A stretch of DNA of 64,000 nucleotides from Rhizobacter sp. SG703 (GTDB lineage Bacteria > Pseudomonadota > Gammaproteobacteria > Burkholderiales > Burkholderiaceae_C), in NCBI RefSeq assembly GCF_012275445.1, contig NZ_JAAZQK010000005.1, forward strand, positions 434,001-498,000, in the 5' to 3' direction. The notes below the pieces were generated by a model, which was not told the origin of the DNA, did not search any database, and saw nothing but the letters and a program-made list of their open reading frames with translations. The translations under genes and the position numbers were made by a program. Below are positions 52,238-60,902 of this stretch, piece after piece (position 1 is the first letter of the stretch; the number at the start of each line of letters is the position of its first letter).

Positions 52238-52891
52238 GTGCTTCCCGCTCCCGCCGCTTCCTGGCCCCGTGCCGCGCTGCGGCGCCTGCTCGTGCTGTGG
52301 CCGACCAAGCTGGTGGGCATCACCGCCGGCATCTCGCTGTTCTTCGTGCTGTATTTCTGGGCCGCGCGCTCGCCGCAGGCCCCGCTGGCCGTGATGCCGG
52401 TGCTCGCGATCGACCGCTGGTTCACGCTGCGCGAGGGGCTGCTGCCGGTGTATGCGTCGCTGTGGGTCTATGTGTCGCTCGCGCCGGCGTTCTCGAAGGA
52501 CGGCGGCGAGTTGCTGCGCTACACGGCGCGGGCCGCGCTGATGAGCGCGATCGGCTTCGCGTTCTACCTGTTCTACCCGAGCGCGGTGCCGGACTTCGGC
52601 GTCGACTGGACGCAGTACGGCAGCCTGCAGTTCCTGCGCGCCGGCGACGCATCGCGCAATGCGTTCCCGTCGCTGCACGTCTCCTTCGCGGTGCTGACCT
52701 GCCACCTGCTGGCGCGGCAGCTGCGCGAGCTCGAGGTGCCCGTCGTGCTGCGGCTGGCCAACCTGGCCTGGTGCGTCGGCATCGCCTATTCGACGATCGC
52801 GATCCGCCAGCATGTCGTGGTCGACGTGATCGGCGGGCTGGTGCTTGGCCTGGTGGTGGCGGCCGTGCCGCTGCGCGAGCCGGCACGCTGA
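52238..52891 (+). CDS. PAP2-superfamily membrane phosphatase
   Basis: The roughly 217-residue protein has about six membrane helices, beginning TKLVGITAGISLFFVLYFW. The PAP2 acid phosphatase motifs are visible: SRNAFPSLHVSFAV with the catalytic His and STIAIRQHVVVDVIGG with the second His and Asp. The helical pattern resembles lipid phosphatases and inositolphosphorylceramide-synthase-like enzymes that act at the membrane outer face. No ATG lies at the start of the frame: TTG at 52226 and GTG at 52238 are the possible initiators, so the exact start is unsure. It follows the LysR gene by 43 bases and precedes an SRPBCC gene. Confidence 0.8.
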   Translation: MLPAPAASWPRAALRRLLVLWPTKLVGITAGISLFFVLYFWAARSPQAPLAVMPVLAIDRWFTLREGLLPVYASLWVYVSLAPAFSKDGGELLRYTARAALMSAIGFAFYLFYPSAVPDFGVDWTQYGSLQFLRAGDASRNAFPSLHVSFAVLTCHLLARQLRELEVPVVLRLANLAWCVGIAYSTIAIRQHVVVDVIGGLVLGLVVAAVPLREPAR

Positions 52892-52929
52892 TTGCCCGGA
52901 CCCGGGTCACCGCAACCCGGGAGCGAGCC

Positions 52930-53337
52930 ATGCTGCAGGATGTCCGCATCGTCACCACGTCGATCGCCGTGCCCTGGCAGGTGGTCTACGAGTTCGCACG
53001 CCAGCCGTCGCTGCTGCCGCAATGGGCCTCGGGCCTGGCGGCCGGTATCGCCGAGGAAGGCGGGCGCTGGTTCGGCCAGTCGCCGATGGGCCGGGTGCAG
53101 ATCGAGATGACGCCCGACAACCCGTACGGCGTGCTGGACCATGACGTCACGCTGCCCGACGGCACGGTGTTCCACAATCCGCTGCGCGCGGTGGCCAACG
53201 GCGACGGCTGCGAATTGACGTTCACGGTGTTCCGTGCCGTCGGGGCCGACAGCGCGAGCTTCGAGAAGGACTGCGCGCATGTCACCGGCGACCTGCAGGC
53301 GCTGAAGCGGCTGCTGGAGAGCGCCGCGCACCGCTGA
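52930..53337 (+). CDS. SRPBCC (polyketide cyclase-like) ligand-binding protein
   Basis: The 135-residue protein shows the START/SRPBCC fold: VRIVTTSIAVPWQVVYEFAR (first strand and helix), PSLLPQWASGLAAGIAEEGG, a core of alternating strands, and SFEKDCAHVTGDLQALKRLL as the C-terminal helix. This family binds hydrophobic ligands in a deep cavity. GGGAGCGAGCC before the ATG is a good ribosome binding site. It lies 38 bases after the PAP2 gene and is probably co-transcribed. A CCCGGGT/ACCCGGG hairpin in the gap may influence expression. Confidence 0.8.
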   Translation: MLQDVRIVTTSIAVPWQVVYEFARQPSLLPQWASGLAAGIAEEGGRWFGQSPMGRVQIEMTPDNPYGVLDHDVTLPDGTVFHNPLRAVANGDGCELTFTVFRAVGADSASFEKDCAHVTGDLQALKRLLESAAHR

Positions 53338-53349
53338 AGCTCGCGGGGC

Positions 53350-53724
53350 TCAGCCGTCGCGGGCGGTGGCCTGCTTCAGCGCGAGCCGCAGCTGCTTGCG
53401 CCCGTCGGCATTGGTCGCCCGCCATGCTTTCAGCGCGAGCTGCAGGAACTGCAGCTCGGCTGGCGTCAGCCCCTGCGGTTCGTGCGCGGTGTCGAGCCAG
53501 CCGGCCGCCTGGGCACGCGCCGCCTCGATCTGCCGCGCCAGCTTGTCGCCGATCGGGCGGCTGCTCTTGATCTGGCTCCACATGCTGGGACTGATCTGCA
53601 GCGCCTGCGCGAACAGCTGCTCCATGCCTTTCGGGGCGACGCCGTCGCGCATCTGCTCCTCGGCGAAGCGCTGGAACAGCGTGAGGACGTTCTGTCGGCG
53701 CAGCAGGGTGATGTTGTCGGACAC
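53350..53724 (-). CDS. Small helix-turn-helix protein
   Basis: The 124-residue protein begins SDNITLLRRQNVLTLFQRFA with a GTG start at 53724. It has a helix-turn-helix-like core in MEQLFAQALQISPSMWSQI and PIGDKLARQIEAARA, resembling XRE-type repressor heads. The second half (LTPAELQFLQLALKAWRATN) is helical and may dimerise. It converges on the SRPBCC gene, 12 bases apart. A DNA-binding role is inferred from the helix pattern only. Its neighbour on the other side is a broken nucleotidyltransferase gene. Confidence 0.65.
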   Translation of the reverse strand: MSDNITLLRRQNVLTLFQRFAEEQMRDGVAPKGMEQLFAQALQISPSMWSQIKSSRPIGDKLARQIEAARAQAAGWLDTAHEPQGLTPAELQFLQLALKAWRATNADGRKQLRLALKQATARDG

Positions 53725-53838
53725 GGCGGGCGAGGAAGGCTGCAGGAAAGGGGGCGGCGGGGCAGGAGCGGGATTGTCGCACCGGGGTGAAGAGTCTTTA
53801 CCGATACGAGGTACGAGAATGCCGACCGAGGAGACCGC

Positions 53839-54480
53839 ATGACCGCCGACACATCACCGCAGGACGCACACCCGATCGCTGCCGACATCCGGGCGGGATC
53901 ATGGCCAGACTCGCCGCCGTCGAGACCCAGGAAGGGGTGCGTATCCTGTTCGCCTGCGAATCCGGCAGCCGGGGCTGGGGATTGGCGTCGCCCGACTCCG
54001 ACTACGACGTTCGCTTCATCTTCGTTCGACCGGCACGCGACTACCTTCGGATCACCGCGGTGCGCGACGTGATCGAAGAGGTGCCCGGACCGGTGTTCGA
54101 CGTCAACGGATGGGACCTTCGCAAGGCGCTGGGGCTGTCGGCCAAAGGCAATGCGACGCTGGTGGAGTGGCTGAGCTCGCCGGTGGTGTACCGCGCCGAC
54201 GAACGCTTCCTGGCGAGGCTTCGCGAGGCCGCCGCCGCCGATGGCGTTCGAGGCGCTCGTCGACGCGATGGTCGACGATCCGGCGGTGCGCCAGGAGATC
54301 GCCGAGTTGCTGGTGTCGAAGCGCCGCAGCGGCGAGCAGGAGTGGCTGCCGGCGCGGCCGGTTCTCAATGCCTTCATCGGCACGCTGGTCGCAGAACTGG
54401 CGCAGGCCCGGCCGCGGGATGAGTCGGTGTCGCTCGAGCGGCTGGACGACGTGCTGTTCGAGACGGTGATGGGCGGGTAG
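53839..54480 (+). pseudogene. RlaP-type nucleotidyltransferase pseudogene, two lesions
   Basis: The frame from the ATG at 53839 (after CGAGGAGACCGC, a strong ribosome binding site) reads into PIAADIRAG and then must shift by one base near 53895 to continue as MARLAAVETQEGVRILFACE. That segment carries the nucleotidyltransferase signature GSRGWGLASPDSDYDVRFIF, as in COG3541/RlaP proteins. It then ends abruptly near 54236 and resumes in another frame as PMAFEALVDAMVDDPAVRQE. About 50 residues normally found between these points (the region around HYLHMAE...LKKYLYVLRPLLA, recalled from the family) are missing. Two independent lesions make an active protein unlikely. The final stop is at 54480. 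Confidence 0.78.
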
Positions 54481-54495
54481 GCGCGACCCGCCCGC

Positions 54496-55116
54496 TCACA
54501 CCAGCGGCAACATCACCACCTTGCGGTACGCCTCGCGCTTGGACAGCGCGTCGAACCAGCGCTGCACCTGCGGCAGGTCGTCGCGCTCGATCGGCAGCGA
54601 CATCCAGCGCCACACCGCGCAGCCGAGCGCGATGTCGCCCATCGTGAAGCGCTCGCCGCCGACGAACGCGCGGCCCTCGAGGTGCGCATCGAGGATGCCC
54701 AGCGCCTCCAGCGTCTCGCGCCGCGCCGCTTCGACCAGGTTGTCGTCGCGCTCGTGCTCCGGCGTGCGCAGGAAGGCGCGGAAGATCGGCACCATCGCCG
54801 GCCACAGCGTCGAGTTCGACCAGTCGATCCAGCGGTCGGCCTCGGCACGCGCCGCCACGTCGTCGGGCCACAGGCTGCCGGCCGCGTGCTTGGCGGCCAG
54901 GTAGCGCAGCACGGTGCCCGACTCCCACACGACGAAGCCGTCGTCCTCGATGGTCGGCACCAGACCGTTCGGGTTCAGGCGCCGGAACTCGGCGGTGTTG
55001 ACGACGCCGTAGTGCCGGCCGGCGTCGATGCGCTCATAGGGCAGCGCGAGTTCCTCGCAGCACCACAGCACCTTCTGCACGTTGATCGAATCGGCATTGC
55101 CCCAGATCTTCAGCAT
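54496..55116 (-). CDS. Glutathione S-transferase family protein
   Basis: The 206-residue protein has the thioredoxin-like N-domain (MLKIWGNADSINVQKVLWCC, NPNGLVPTIEDDGFVVWESG with cis-Pro and Ser glutathione contact) and an all-helical C-domain (RFTMGDIALGCAVWRWMSLP). It is similar in plan to the GST at 1403 but only distantly alike, so the two are not a recent duplication. The ATG at 55116 is the usual start for the strand MLKIWG; a longer version from 55149 is less likely. It follows the nucleotidyltransferase pseudogene in convergent orientation. Confidence 0.9.
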   Translation of the reverse strand: MLKIWGNADSINVQKVLWCCEELALPYERIDAGRHYGVVNTAEFRRLNPNGLVPTIEDDGFVVWESGTVLRYLAAKHAAGSLWPDDVAARAEADRWIDWSNSTLWPAMVPIFRAFLRTPEHERDDNLVEAARRETLEALGILDAHLEGRAFVGGERFTMGDIALGCAVWRWMSLPIERDDLPQVQRWFDALSKREAYRKVVMLPLV

Positions 55117-55195
55117 TCGCGGTCCCGGCAGTCGTTGATGCGGGCCCACTCTATCGAGGAGCCCGCCCGACCGGGAACGTGGGGCTTCTTCGGGC

Positions 55196-58100
55196 TTACC
55201 AGCCCGAGTTGCCGGTCCCGCGGATGAAGAAGCTGCTCGGTGCGGTGTCCTGCTTCAGCCCGCCAAGCGCCGGGTTCGTCACGACCACGCCGTCGAAGTT
55301 CACCGCGCCGCGTCCACCGTTGTCGATGACCTCGATGCCGTATTTGCCGGGGTTGGTGATCTTGATGTTCTTCAGCCTGACGTTGCTGAACCTCGCGTTG
55401 TCGGCGTCGCGCAGCAGGTCCGGATGGAACTTCTCGCCCGGCGGCACGAAGGCCGTGCCGAAGCCGCGGAACTCGATGCCGGAGTAGGTCGGGTCGACGA
55501 TGTCGAGGTTCTCCACCAGGATGTCGTTGACGCTGCCTTCGCGCATGTAGAACTTCAGCGCGCCGTGCTGCCACGGCATGCCGGTGTTCTCCATGAACAT
55601 CGGGCCGCCCGCGCGGATCAGCGAGATGTTGCTGAAGGTCGTCGCCGCCGGGCCGAACGGGTAGGGGCTGAACTCGTTGTCGATCAGGATGCCCGGGTAG
55701 GTCAGCACGTCTTCGCAGACGCTGTCCTTGAACACGTTGTTCGCACCGCCATACGCCGCGAAGCAGTTGGCGCGCCACGGCATCTGCACCGTGTTGTTGC
55801 GGAACACGTTGTTGACGCCCTGGCCCTGGTCGGGCGCGTTCTTGCCTTCCGGGCTGATGAAGTTGTCGCCCAGCTGGTACGTCTTCTCCTTGACCCAGTC
55901 GGTCCACTTGATCGACCACACCACCAGCGCGTCATCGCCGGTGTTGCGCAGGTGGCAGTTCTCGACCACCGAGTTCGACGTGCCGTTGTCGAGGTTGATG
56001 CCGTCTGCGTACGTGTTGCGGATGCGGCAGTTGCGGATCGTCAGGTTCTGCGTCGGCTGCGTCTGGTACGGGGGGTCGTTGCCGACCCAGATCGCACCGA
56101 CCACGTGCTCGATCCAGACGTTCTCGATCAGGCTGTTGGCGCCCATCGGGCCGGCGAAGGCCTTCTGCACGCCTTCCGACTCTTCGGCACGGGCCTTCGA
56201 TTCGCCGAGGATCGAGAAGTCGCCGAACACGCATTTCGCGCTCGCGCCGTAGCAGAAGAACAGCGACTTCGGGCCCTTCAGGTTCGTGTACCACATGCCC
56301 GCGCCGCGCACCTCGATGCCCGGGTTGTCGAGCCCGACGTTGCCGCCGGAGATCTTCTGCAGCAGGTAGTCGCCGGGCGGGAACCACAGCTTGCTGGTCG
56401 AGCGCATCGCGCGCAGCACGTCGTCGGCATGGTCCTTGCCGTCGTTCGGCTGGATGCCGAAGCTCGTCACCGACGTGAAGCCCGCCGGCATCGTCAGCGC
56501 GTCGGGCACGGGCTCGATGTCGACCAGGTCGATCACGTAGAACGCGGCGCTGTCCTGCGCGTCGCGGCGCAGCATCACCGTCGCGCCGGCCGGGATGGTG
56601 TCGACCAGCGTGCGCACCTCGTCGAAGAAGGTGTGCGGCTGGCCGGCCGGCTTGTCGACGATCGGGTCGCCGATCAGCCCGCCCTGGTACGACCAGCTGT
56701 AGCGCGAGGTCAGCGGCAGCGTCTTCACGCGCACGCCGTTCACGTACAGGCCGAGCGTGCTGTCGATGCCGCCGCCGCCCGGGGCGTCGGGGATCGAGTA
56801 GCGCACGACGACGCCGTTGCCGGCCTTCGTGGTCTTGAACGACACGTAGTCGCCGGTCTTGTTCAGGCGCACCGCCTTGCGGCCGATGGCCTCGGCCTCG
56901 ATGTGGTTCGCGTCCCACTTCTGGCGGCTCGGGCCGAGGATCTGCGCGTTGGTGGTGCCGTCTTCGGCCTGGTACTCGACCCAGGGCACGTTCGCGCCAC
57001 GGCCGACCGGCACCGGCGCGGGCGCAGGCGCGGGGGACGGCGCCGGGGCAGGCGCGGGTGCGGGCGCCGGAGCGGGCGCTGGTGCCGGGCTCGGCGCAGG
57101 GGCCGGAGCGGGGGCCGGTGCAGGGGCGGGTGCAGGAGCGGGAGCCGGGGCCGGCGTGGGGGCGGGTGCCGGCGCCGGAGCGGGCGCGGGGGCCGGTGCC
57201 GGTGCGGGCGAAGGCGCCGGCGCGGCCGCGACCAGCGTCCACTTCTCGGTCTCGCCGCCGTTGCAGCTCCACTGGCCGATGTGGCCGCCTTCGGCCTTGC
57301 TGAAGTTGCCGACGTCCAGGCACTTGTTGCTGTGCTTGAAGCGCACGTTCACCAGCCCGCCGCCCAGGTTGTCGAGCGCGAAGCGCTGGTTGTCGCCGCC
57401 GCCGTACTGCCACTGGTGCACGTTGGCACCGTCGGCGGTCGACACGTCCTGCACGTCGATCACCTTGCCGCTGTTCGCGTTCGTCAGGTGGTAGTAGCCC
57501 TCGGTGTCGCGCACCAGGTCGAACAGCCGGCCGAGCGAGCTGTTGCAGGCCATCTGCACGATGTCGGCGCCGCTGATCGTCGAGTCGCCGGCGACCGCCA
57601 GGCACAGGCCGCTGAAGTTCGAGCGCACGCTGTAGCGCGACGACGGCGCAGGGGCCGGCGTCGGGGCCGGTGCGGGCGCCGGCGCCGGGGCGGGCGCGCC
57701 GGCCACCGGCACGAAGCTCCACTTCTCGGTCTCGCCGTCGTTGCACTCCCACTGGCCGATGGCGCCGCCCGGCGCGCGGCTCGCGTTGCCGACGTCCATG
57801 CACTTGTTGCTGTGCTTGAAGCGCACGTAGTACTTGCCGCCGCCCAGGTCCTGCAGCGCGACGCGCTGGTTGTCGCCGTTCAGCCAGGTCCACTGGTGCA
57901 CGTTGGCGCCGTTGGCCGTCGAGATGTCCTGCACGTCGACGACCTTGCCGCTGTTCACGTTCACCAGCCGGTACCAGCCCTGGGCGTCGCGCTGCAGGTC
58001 GAACTGGCGCGCAGCCGAGTTGTCGCAGGTCCATTGCACGACGTTCGCGCCTTCGGCGGTGGATGCGCCGTCGACCGCCAGGCACAGGCCGCTGAACGAC

Positions 58101-58210
58101 GAGCGGACGGTGTAGCGGCCGGCGGCCAGGTCGGCGGCGTGGCCGAGCTGCGTGAAGCCGGCGCCGACGATCAACGCCAGGCAGAGCTTGCTGCTTCGAA
58201 ACGGAAACAT
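55196..58210 (-). CDS. Secreted GH87-type alpha-1,3-glucanase with two ricin-B lectin domains
   Basis: The 1004-residue protein has a signal peptide (SSKLCLALIVGAGFTQLGHA) and two ricin-B beta-trefoils (about 26-165 and 188-320; GKVVDVQDISTANGANVHQW, KHSNKCMDVGN). A Pro/Ala linker (326-404) follows, then a carbohydrate-binding-like module (VEYQAEDGTTNAQILGPSRQ) and a right-handed beta-helix. The sequence IPDAPGGGGIDSTLGLYVNG matches mycodextranase/GH87 enzymes. Three Asp likely form the active site: Asp736 in YADGINLDN and Asp759-Asp760 in NTGDDALVVW. It probably cuts alpha-1,3-glucans such as fungal wall or mutan. A LacI/CRE-like site lies upstream at 58305. Monocistronic. Confidence 0.85.
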   Translation of the reverse strand: MFPFRSSKLCLALIVGAGFTQLGHAADLAAGRYTVRSSFSGLCLAVDGASTAEGANVVQWTCDNSAARQFDLQRDAQGWYRLVNVNSGKVVDVQDISTANGANVHQWTWLNGDNQRVALQDLGGGKYYVRFKHSNKCMDVGNASRAPGGAIGQWECNDGETEKWSFVPVAGAPAPAPAPAPAPTPAPAPSSRYSVRSNFSGLCLAVAGDSTISGADIVQMACNSSLGRLFDLVRDTEGYYHLTNANSGKVIDVQDVSTADGANVHQWQYGGGDNQRFALDNLGGGLVNVRFKHSNKCLDVGNFSKAEGGHIGQWSCNGGETEKWTLVAAAPAPSPAPAPAPAPAPAPAPAPTPAPAPAPAPAPAPAPAPAPAPSPAPAPAPAPAPAPAPAPSPAPAPAPVPVGRGANVPWVEYQAEDGTTNAQILGPSRQKWDANHIEAEAIGRKAVRLNKTGDYVSFKTTKAGNGVVVRYSIPDAPGGGGIDSTLGLYVNGVRVKTLPLTSRYSWSYQGGLIGDPIVDKPAGQPHTFFDEVRTLVDTIPAGATVMLRRDAQDSAAFYVIDLVDIEPVPDALTMPAGFTSVTSFGIQPNDGKDHADDVLRAMRSTSKLWFPPGDYLLQKISGGNVGLDNPGIEVRGAGMWYTNLKGPKSLFFCYGASAKCVFGDFSILGESKARAEESEGVQKAFAGPMGANSLIENVWIEHVVGAIWVGNDPPYQTQPTQNLTIRNCRIRNTYADGINLDNGTSNSVVENCHLRNTGDDALVVWSIKWTDWVKEKTYQLGDNFISPEGKNAPDQGQGVNNVFRNNTVQMPWRANCFAAYGGANNVFKDSVCEDVLTYPGILIDNEFSPYPFGPAATTFSNISLIRAGGPMFMENTGMPWQHGALKFYMREGSVNDILVENLDIVDPTYSGIEFRGFGTAFVPPGEKFHPDLLRDADNARFSNVRLKNIKITNPGKYGIEVIDNGGRGAVNFDGVVVTNPALGGLKQDTAPSSFFIRGTGNSGW
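57001..57235 (-). repeat. Low-complexity Pro-Ala linker coding repeat
   Basis: About 78 codons alternate Pro and Ala (with occasional Ser, Thr or Val) in the GH87 protein, giving a GC-rich near-repetitive DNA tract. It acts as a flexible linker between the lectin and glucanase parts. A shorter tract of the same kind lies near 57650-57710. Confidence 0.9.
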
Positions 58211-58304
58211 GGGTCGTCCTCCTTGTGGGGCTTCGCGGGCTCGGGACTCAGGGGTCGCCGAGGCTGAAGTCCGCCGGATGGTAGGAGGCCGGCCCGGCTC
58301 GAAG

Positions 58305-58318
58305 TGGAAGCGGTTTCA
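58305..58318. promoter_or_regulatory. LacI-family / CRE-like operator
   Basis: TGGAAGCGGTTTCA fits the pattern TGNAANCGNTTNCA used by LacI/GalR-family regulators. It lies 95 bases upstream of the GH87 start, in a 223-base space with no gene. Control by a sugar-responsive repressor is a natural inference; no such regulator is in the window. Confidence 0.55.
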
Positions 58319-58433
58319 CCCGCTTGCAATGCTTGCGAGACGTGGCATGAATTGGTATTGGTGTATCGGATTCAGATATCGATGGACCATGAAATCGCGA
58401 TGGCAGGCCGTCGGATGGCCTGCGGCGGCGCGA

Positions 58434-58892
58434 TCAGGCAGCGGTTTCGACCAGCGGCCGGTCGAGCAGCGACCGAAGCATCGCGCCGAGCGCCCGCGCA
58501 AGGCGTTCGCACTCTTCCCAGTCGACGCCGTCGCCGCGGCCGCAGACCACCACCACCAGCGGCGGCTCGTCGCAGCACGGCAGCACGCCGATCGCCCCGC
58601 CGGCGTGCACGAGCACCGCCGCGCGCAGCGGGCCCCACGGCGCGAAATGCCGTTGCTGCCGGTGGTACAGGCGCCAGTAGTCGGCCGCGGCCTCCCAGGC
58701 GCTGCCATCGCCGCGGTGGCGGCCGCTGACGTACTGCACCGCCCCGGTCGACGCGTCGACCAGCGCACAGCCTTCGACGCCGGGTTGCCGGCAGATGCCG
58801 GCGAGGGCGATCGCGGCCGGATCGCGCGGCGCTGCCACGGCGTCCGGGGCGCAGCTGTGGAACGCGATCTCGGGAAATGCGGCGTGCGGCAT
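58434..58892 (-). CDS. Unknown protein, possibly roadblock/LC7-like
   Basis: The 152-residue protein has a helix (DPAAIALAGICRQPGVEGCA) then a strand (LVDASTGAVQYVSGR). The pairing pGVegcALVDas.G is reminiscent of roadblock/LC7 domains that act as platforms for small GTPases. Later strands (RAAVLVHAGGAIGVLPCCDE, PLVVVVCGRGDGVDW) and a C-terminal helix (CERLARALGAMLRSLLDRPL) fit this fold loosely. GAGGAG six bases before the ATG is strong. It lies ten bases downstream of the 245-residue gene on the same strand, so the two form an operon. Assignment is tentative. Confidence 0.6.
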   Translation of the reverse strand: MPHAAFPEIAFHSCAPDAVAAPRDPAAIALAGICRQPGVEGCALVDASTGAVQYVSGRHRGDGSAWEAAADYWRLYHRQQRHFAPWGPLRAAVLVHAGGAIGVLPCCDEPPLVVVVCGRGDGVDWEECERLARALGAMLRSLLDRPLVETAA

Positions 58893-58902
58893 CGGTGTCT
58901 CC

Positions 58903-59640
58903 TCAGCGGTTCGCGAGGCGCAGCCATCGGCGCATCGCGTTGAACGGGCCGCCCGGGGCCGGGGCGGTCCGGCGCGCCGGTGCCGCGGGGGGCGGCAGCG
59001 CGGGCAGCGCGGCGGGCCCGGCGCCGTTGCCCACCGGTTCGAGGTGCAGCAGGTTGGCCGAGGCCATTCGCGTGATGAAGGCGACGCACTTGTCGGCGGT
59101 GACGTTGCTGAGCCGCATCAGCTTCTCGAGGTCGAGCGAGCGGGTCAGCAGGAAGCTGGCCAGGCGCAGGTTCTCGGCGTCATCCCACAGCAGCCCGGCG
59201 GGCGGCCAGCGGCGCAGCCGGAAGCGGCAGCCGGCCGACAGTTGCGTGAACGTGGCCGGCACCTCGCCGGTGGCGCAGTGCTCGGCGCATTCGAGCGCCT
59301 CGACCAGCGCATCGAACTGCAGCGGGCTGCTCAGCACCGAGCCGGGGGCGCGGCCGGTGCGCCAGGCGAGCGCACGCGAATCCTGCCCGGGCGGCACGAG
59401 GTGCAGCGTCATCAACGGCGGCTCGAGCATGCCGCGCACCGTGTCGACCTCGAGCCCCGCCACCATCACGACGTCGGCATCGCCGTCGTGGACCACCTGC
59501 CAGTCGTGCTTCAACTGGCGGCTGGCACGCGCCAGGAAGCGGCGCACCGCGCTCTCGTCGCGGGCGTCCAGTCCCTGCAGCAGCAGCCGCAGCGGCCAGC
59601 GCATCAACTGGGTTTCCATCTCGTCGTTGCCGCCGCTCAT
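58903..59640 (-). CDS. Unknown protein, partner of the roadblock-like gene
   Basis: The 245-residue protein starts MSGGNDEMETQLMRWPLRLL and has an N-terminal alpha/beta region (WQVVHDGDADVVMVAGLEVD, then PPLMTLHLVPPGQDS). A C-terminal helical region follows (LLTRSLDLEKLMRLSNVTAD, ADKCVAFITRMASANLLHLE), resembling a winged-helix-like tail, then a Pro/Ala-rich linker. I do not recognise the family. It precedes the 152-residue gene with ten bases between them, an arrangement that suggests a two-component platform. No regulatory site was clear in 59641-59798 upstream. Confidence 0.62.
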   Translation of the reverse strand: MSGGNDEMETQLMRWPLRLLLQGLDARDESAVRRFLARASRQLKHDWQVVHDGDADVVMVAGLEVDTVRGMLEPPLMTLHLVPPGQDSRALAWRTGRAPGSVLSSPLQFDALVEALECAEHCATGEVPATFTQLSAGCRFRLRRWPPAGLLWDDAENLRLASFLLTRSLDLEKLMRLSNVTADKCVAFITRMASANLLHLEPVGNGAGPAALPALPPPAAPARRTAPAPGGPFNAMRRWLRLANR

Positions 59641-59798
59641 GCCCGTCCGCCTTCGTGTCCACACCGGAAGCGGACACGCTATCGAACAGTTCTGCAGGAA
59701 GAATGCAGAACGCGCCGCGCTTGCTCAGACAAACGGCACGGACACGTGATGACGCGTGATGACGCGTGCGCCTGTGTCACGCAATGAAGCGCGGTGGG

Positions 59799-60902
59799 CT
59801 ACGCTGGCCGGCGGCGCCACCACAGCCACACGCCGGTCAGCCCGAGGCCGCCGAACGCCAGGCCGCTGAAGAAGGTCAGCACCTGCTGCGGCAGGCCGCC
59901 GAGCTCGCCGATGTGCAGCGGGTAGACCCAGGCCACGGCGCGCGCGCCGGGGTCCAGCTCGCTCCAGCGCTGCACGCCCACCACCTCGCCGGTGCGCGGG
60001 TGCAGCCAGACGTTGGTCAGGCCGTTCGGGTGCGGATCGTCCGGCAGCATCATGCGCACCCGCACCGGGCGGTCGGACGCACCGGGCAGCTGCAGGTAGC
60101 CGATCGGGTCCGACGGGAAGCGCTGCTTGGCCTGCGCGACCATCTCGTCGACCGTCGCCGGCGTGCCGCCCGCGGCGTCCTTCGGCAGCGTCGGCGCACC
60201 GGTGGTCTTCGCGCCGGCCAGCCAGCTGACGGCCTCGCCGAGCGGCCGCCAGGCCATGTAGGCCCCGCTCGCCACCGAGACCGCGATCACCAGCCCCATC
60301 AGCACGCCGCCGGTGCGGTGCAGGTCGAACAACCCGCGCAGCACGCCCTGGCGCAGCTCGATGCGCCACGACGGCGGCCAGCGGCGCGGCCACCACAGCA
60401 CCGCGCCGGTGACCAGCATCGCCAGGTAGACCAGTGCGCCGCAGGCGAGCAGCGCCTTGCCGGTGTCCTGCAGCAGCAGCGAGCTGTGCAGCTTGAACGC
60501 GAAGCCGACGAAGCCCTCGCTGTCGCCGCGCCGGCCCTGCTCGCGGCCGGTGGCCGGGTCGACATAGACCGTACCGCTCCAGCGCTTGGCGCGCACCAGC
60601 ACCCACAGCGTGTCGTCGGCCGCGCGCGGCGGGCGGAAGGTGAAGGTGCTGGTGCTGCCGAACTCGGCCACCAGCCGCTGGCGGATCGGCTCCAGCGCGA
60701 CGGCCTGCGCACCGCGGGCCTCGGCCTTGAACAGGTTCGGGTGCGCCCAGCGGTCGACCGGCTGCGCGACGACCAGCACCGCGCCCAGCAGGCCGACCAG
60801 CGCCAGCACCCAGCCGACGCTGAGCCCGAGCCAGCGGTGCAGCCGCAGCCACACGCGGCGCAGGCCCTGCCGCCGAGAGGTCGGTTGCGCGGCGATGGCC
60901 AT
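59799..60902 (-). CDS. PepSY-domain membrane protein of an iron-uptake system
   Basis: The 367-residue protein has four membrane helices: LSVGWVLALVGLLGAVLVVA, LLACGALVYLAMLVTGAVLW, GGVLMGLVIAVSVASGAYMA, and VLTFFSGLAFGGLGLTGVWL. A large periplasmic PepSY-type region lies between the first two (VAEFGSTSTFTFRPPRAADD, LWVLVRAKRWSGTVYVDPAT). RLHRWLGLSVGW and LFDLHRTGGVLMGL carry the conserved His residues of PepSY_TM proteins that reduce or process siderophore-iron. The start overlaps the TonB receptor stop (TGATG), so the pair form one operon. Confidence 0.9.
   Translation of the reverse strand: MAIAAQPTSRRQGLRRVWLRLHRWLGLSVGWVLALVGLLGAVLVVAQPVDRWAHPNLFKAEARGAQAVALEPIRQRLVAEFGSTSTFTFRPPRAADDTLWVLVRAKRWSGTVYVDPATGREQGRRGDSEGFVGFAFKLHSSLLLQDTGKALLACGALVYLAMLVTGAVLWWPRRWPPSWRIELRQGVLRGLFDLHRTGGVLMGLVIAVSVASGAYMAWRPLGEAVSWLAGAKTTGAPTLPKDAAGGTPATVDEMVAQAKQRFPSDPIGYLQLPGASDRPVRVRMMLPDDPHPNGLTNVWLHPRTGEVVGVQRWSELDPGARAVAWVYPLHIGELGGLPQQVLTFFSGLAFGGLGLTGVWLWWRRRPA

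Noticed and set aside
54241-54480. Independent 79-codon gene starting at 54241
   Set aside because: Its sequence continues an RlaP-type protein after a deletion, so it is the tail of the pseudogene, not a separate gene.
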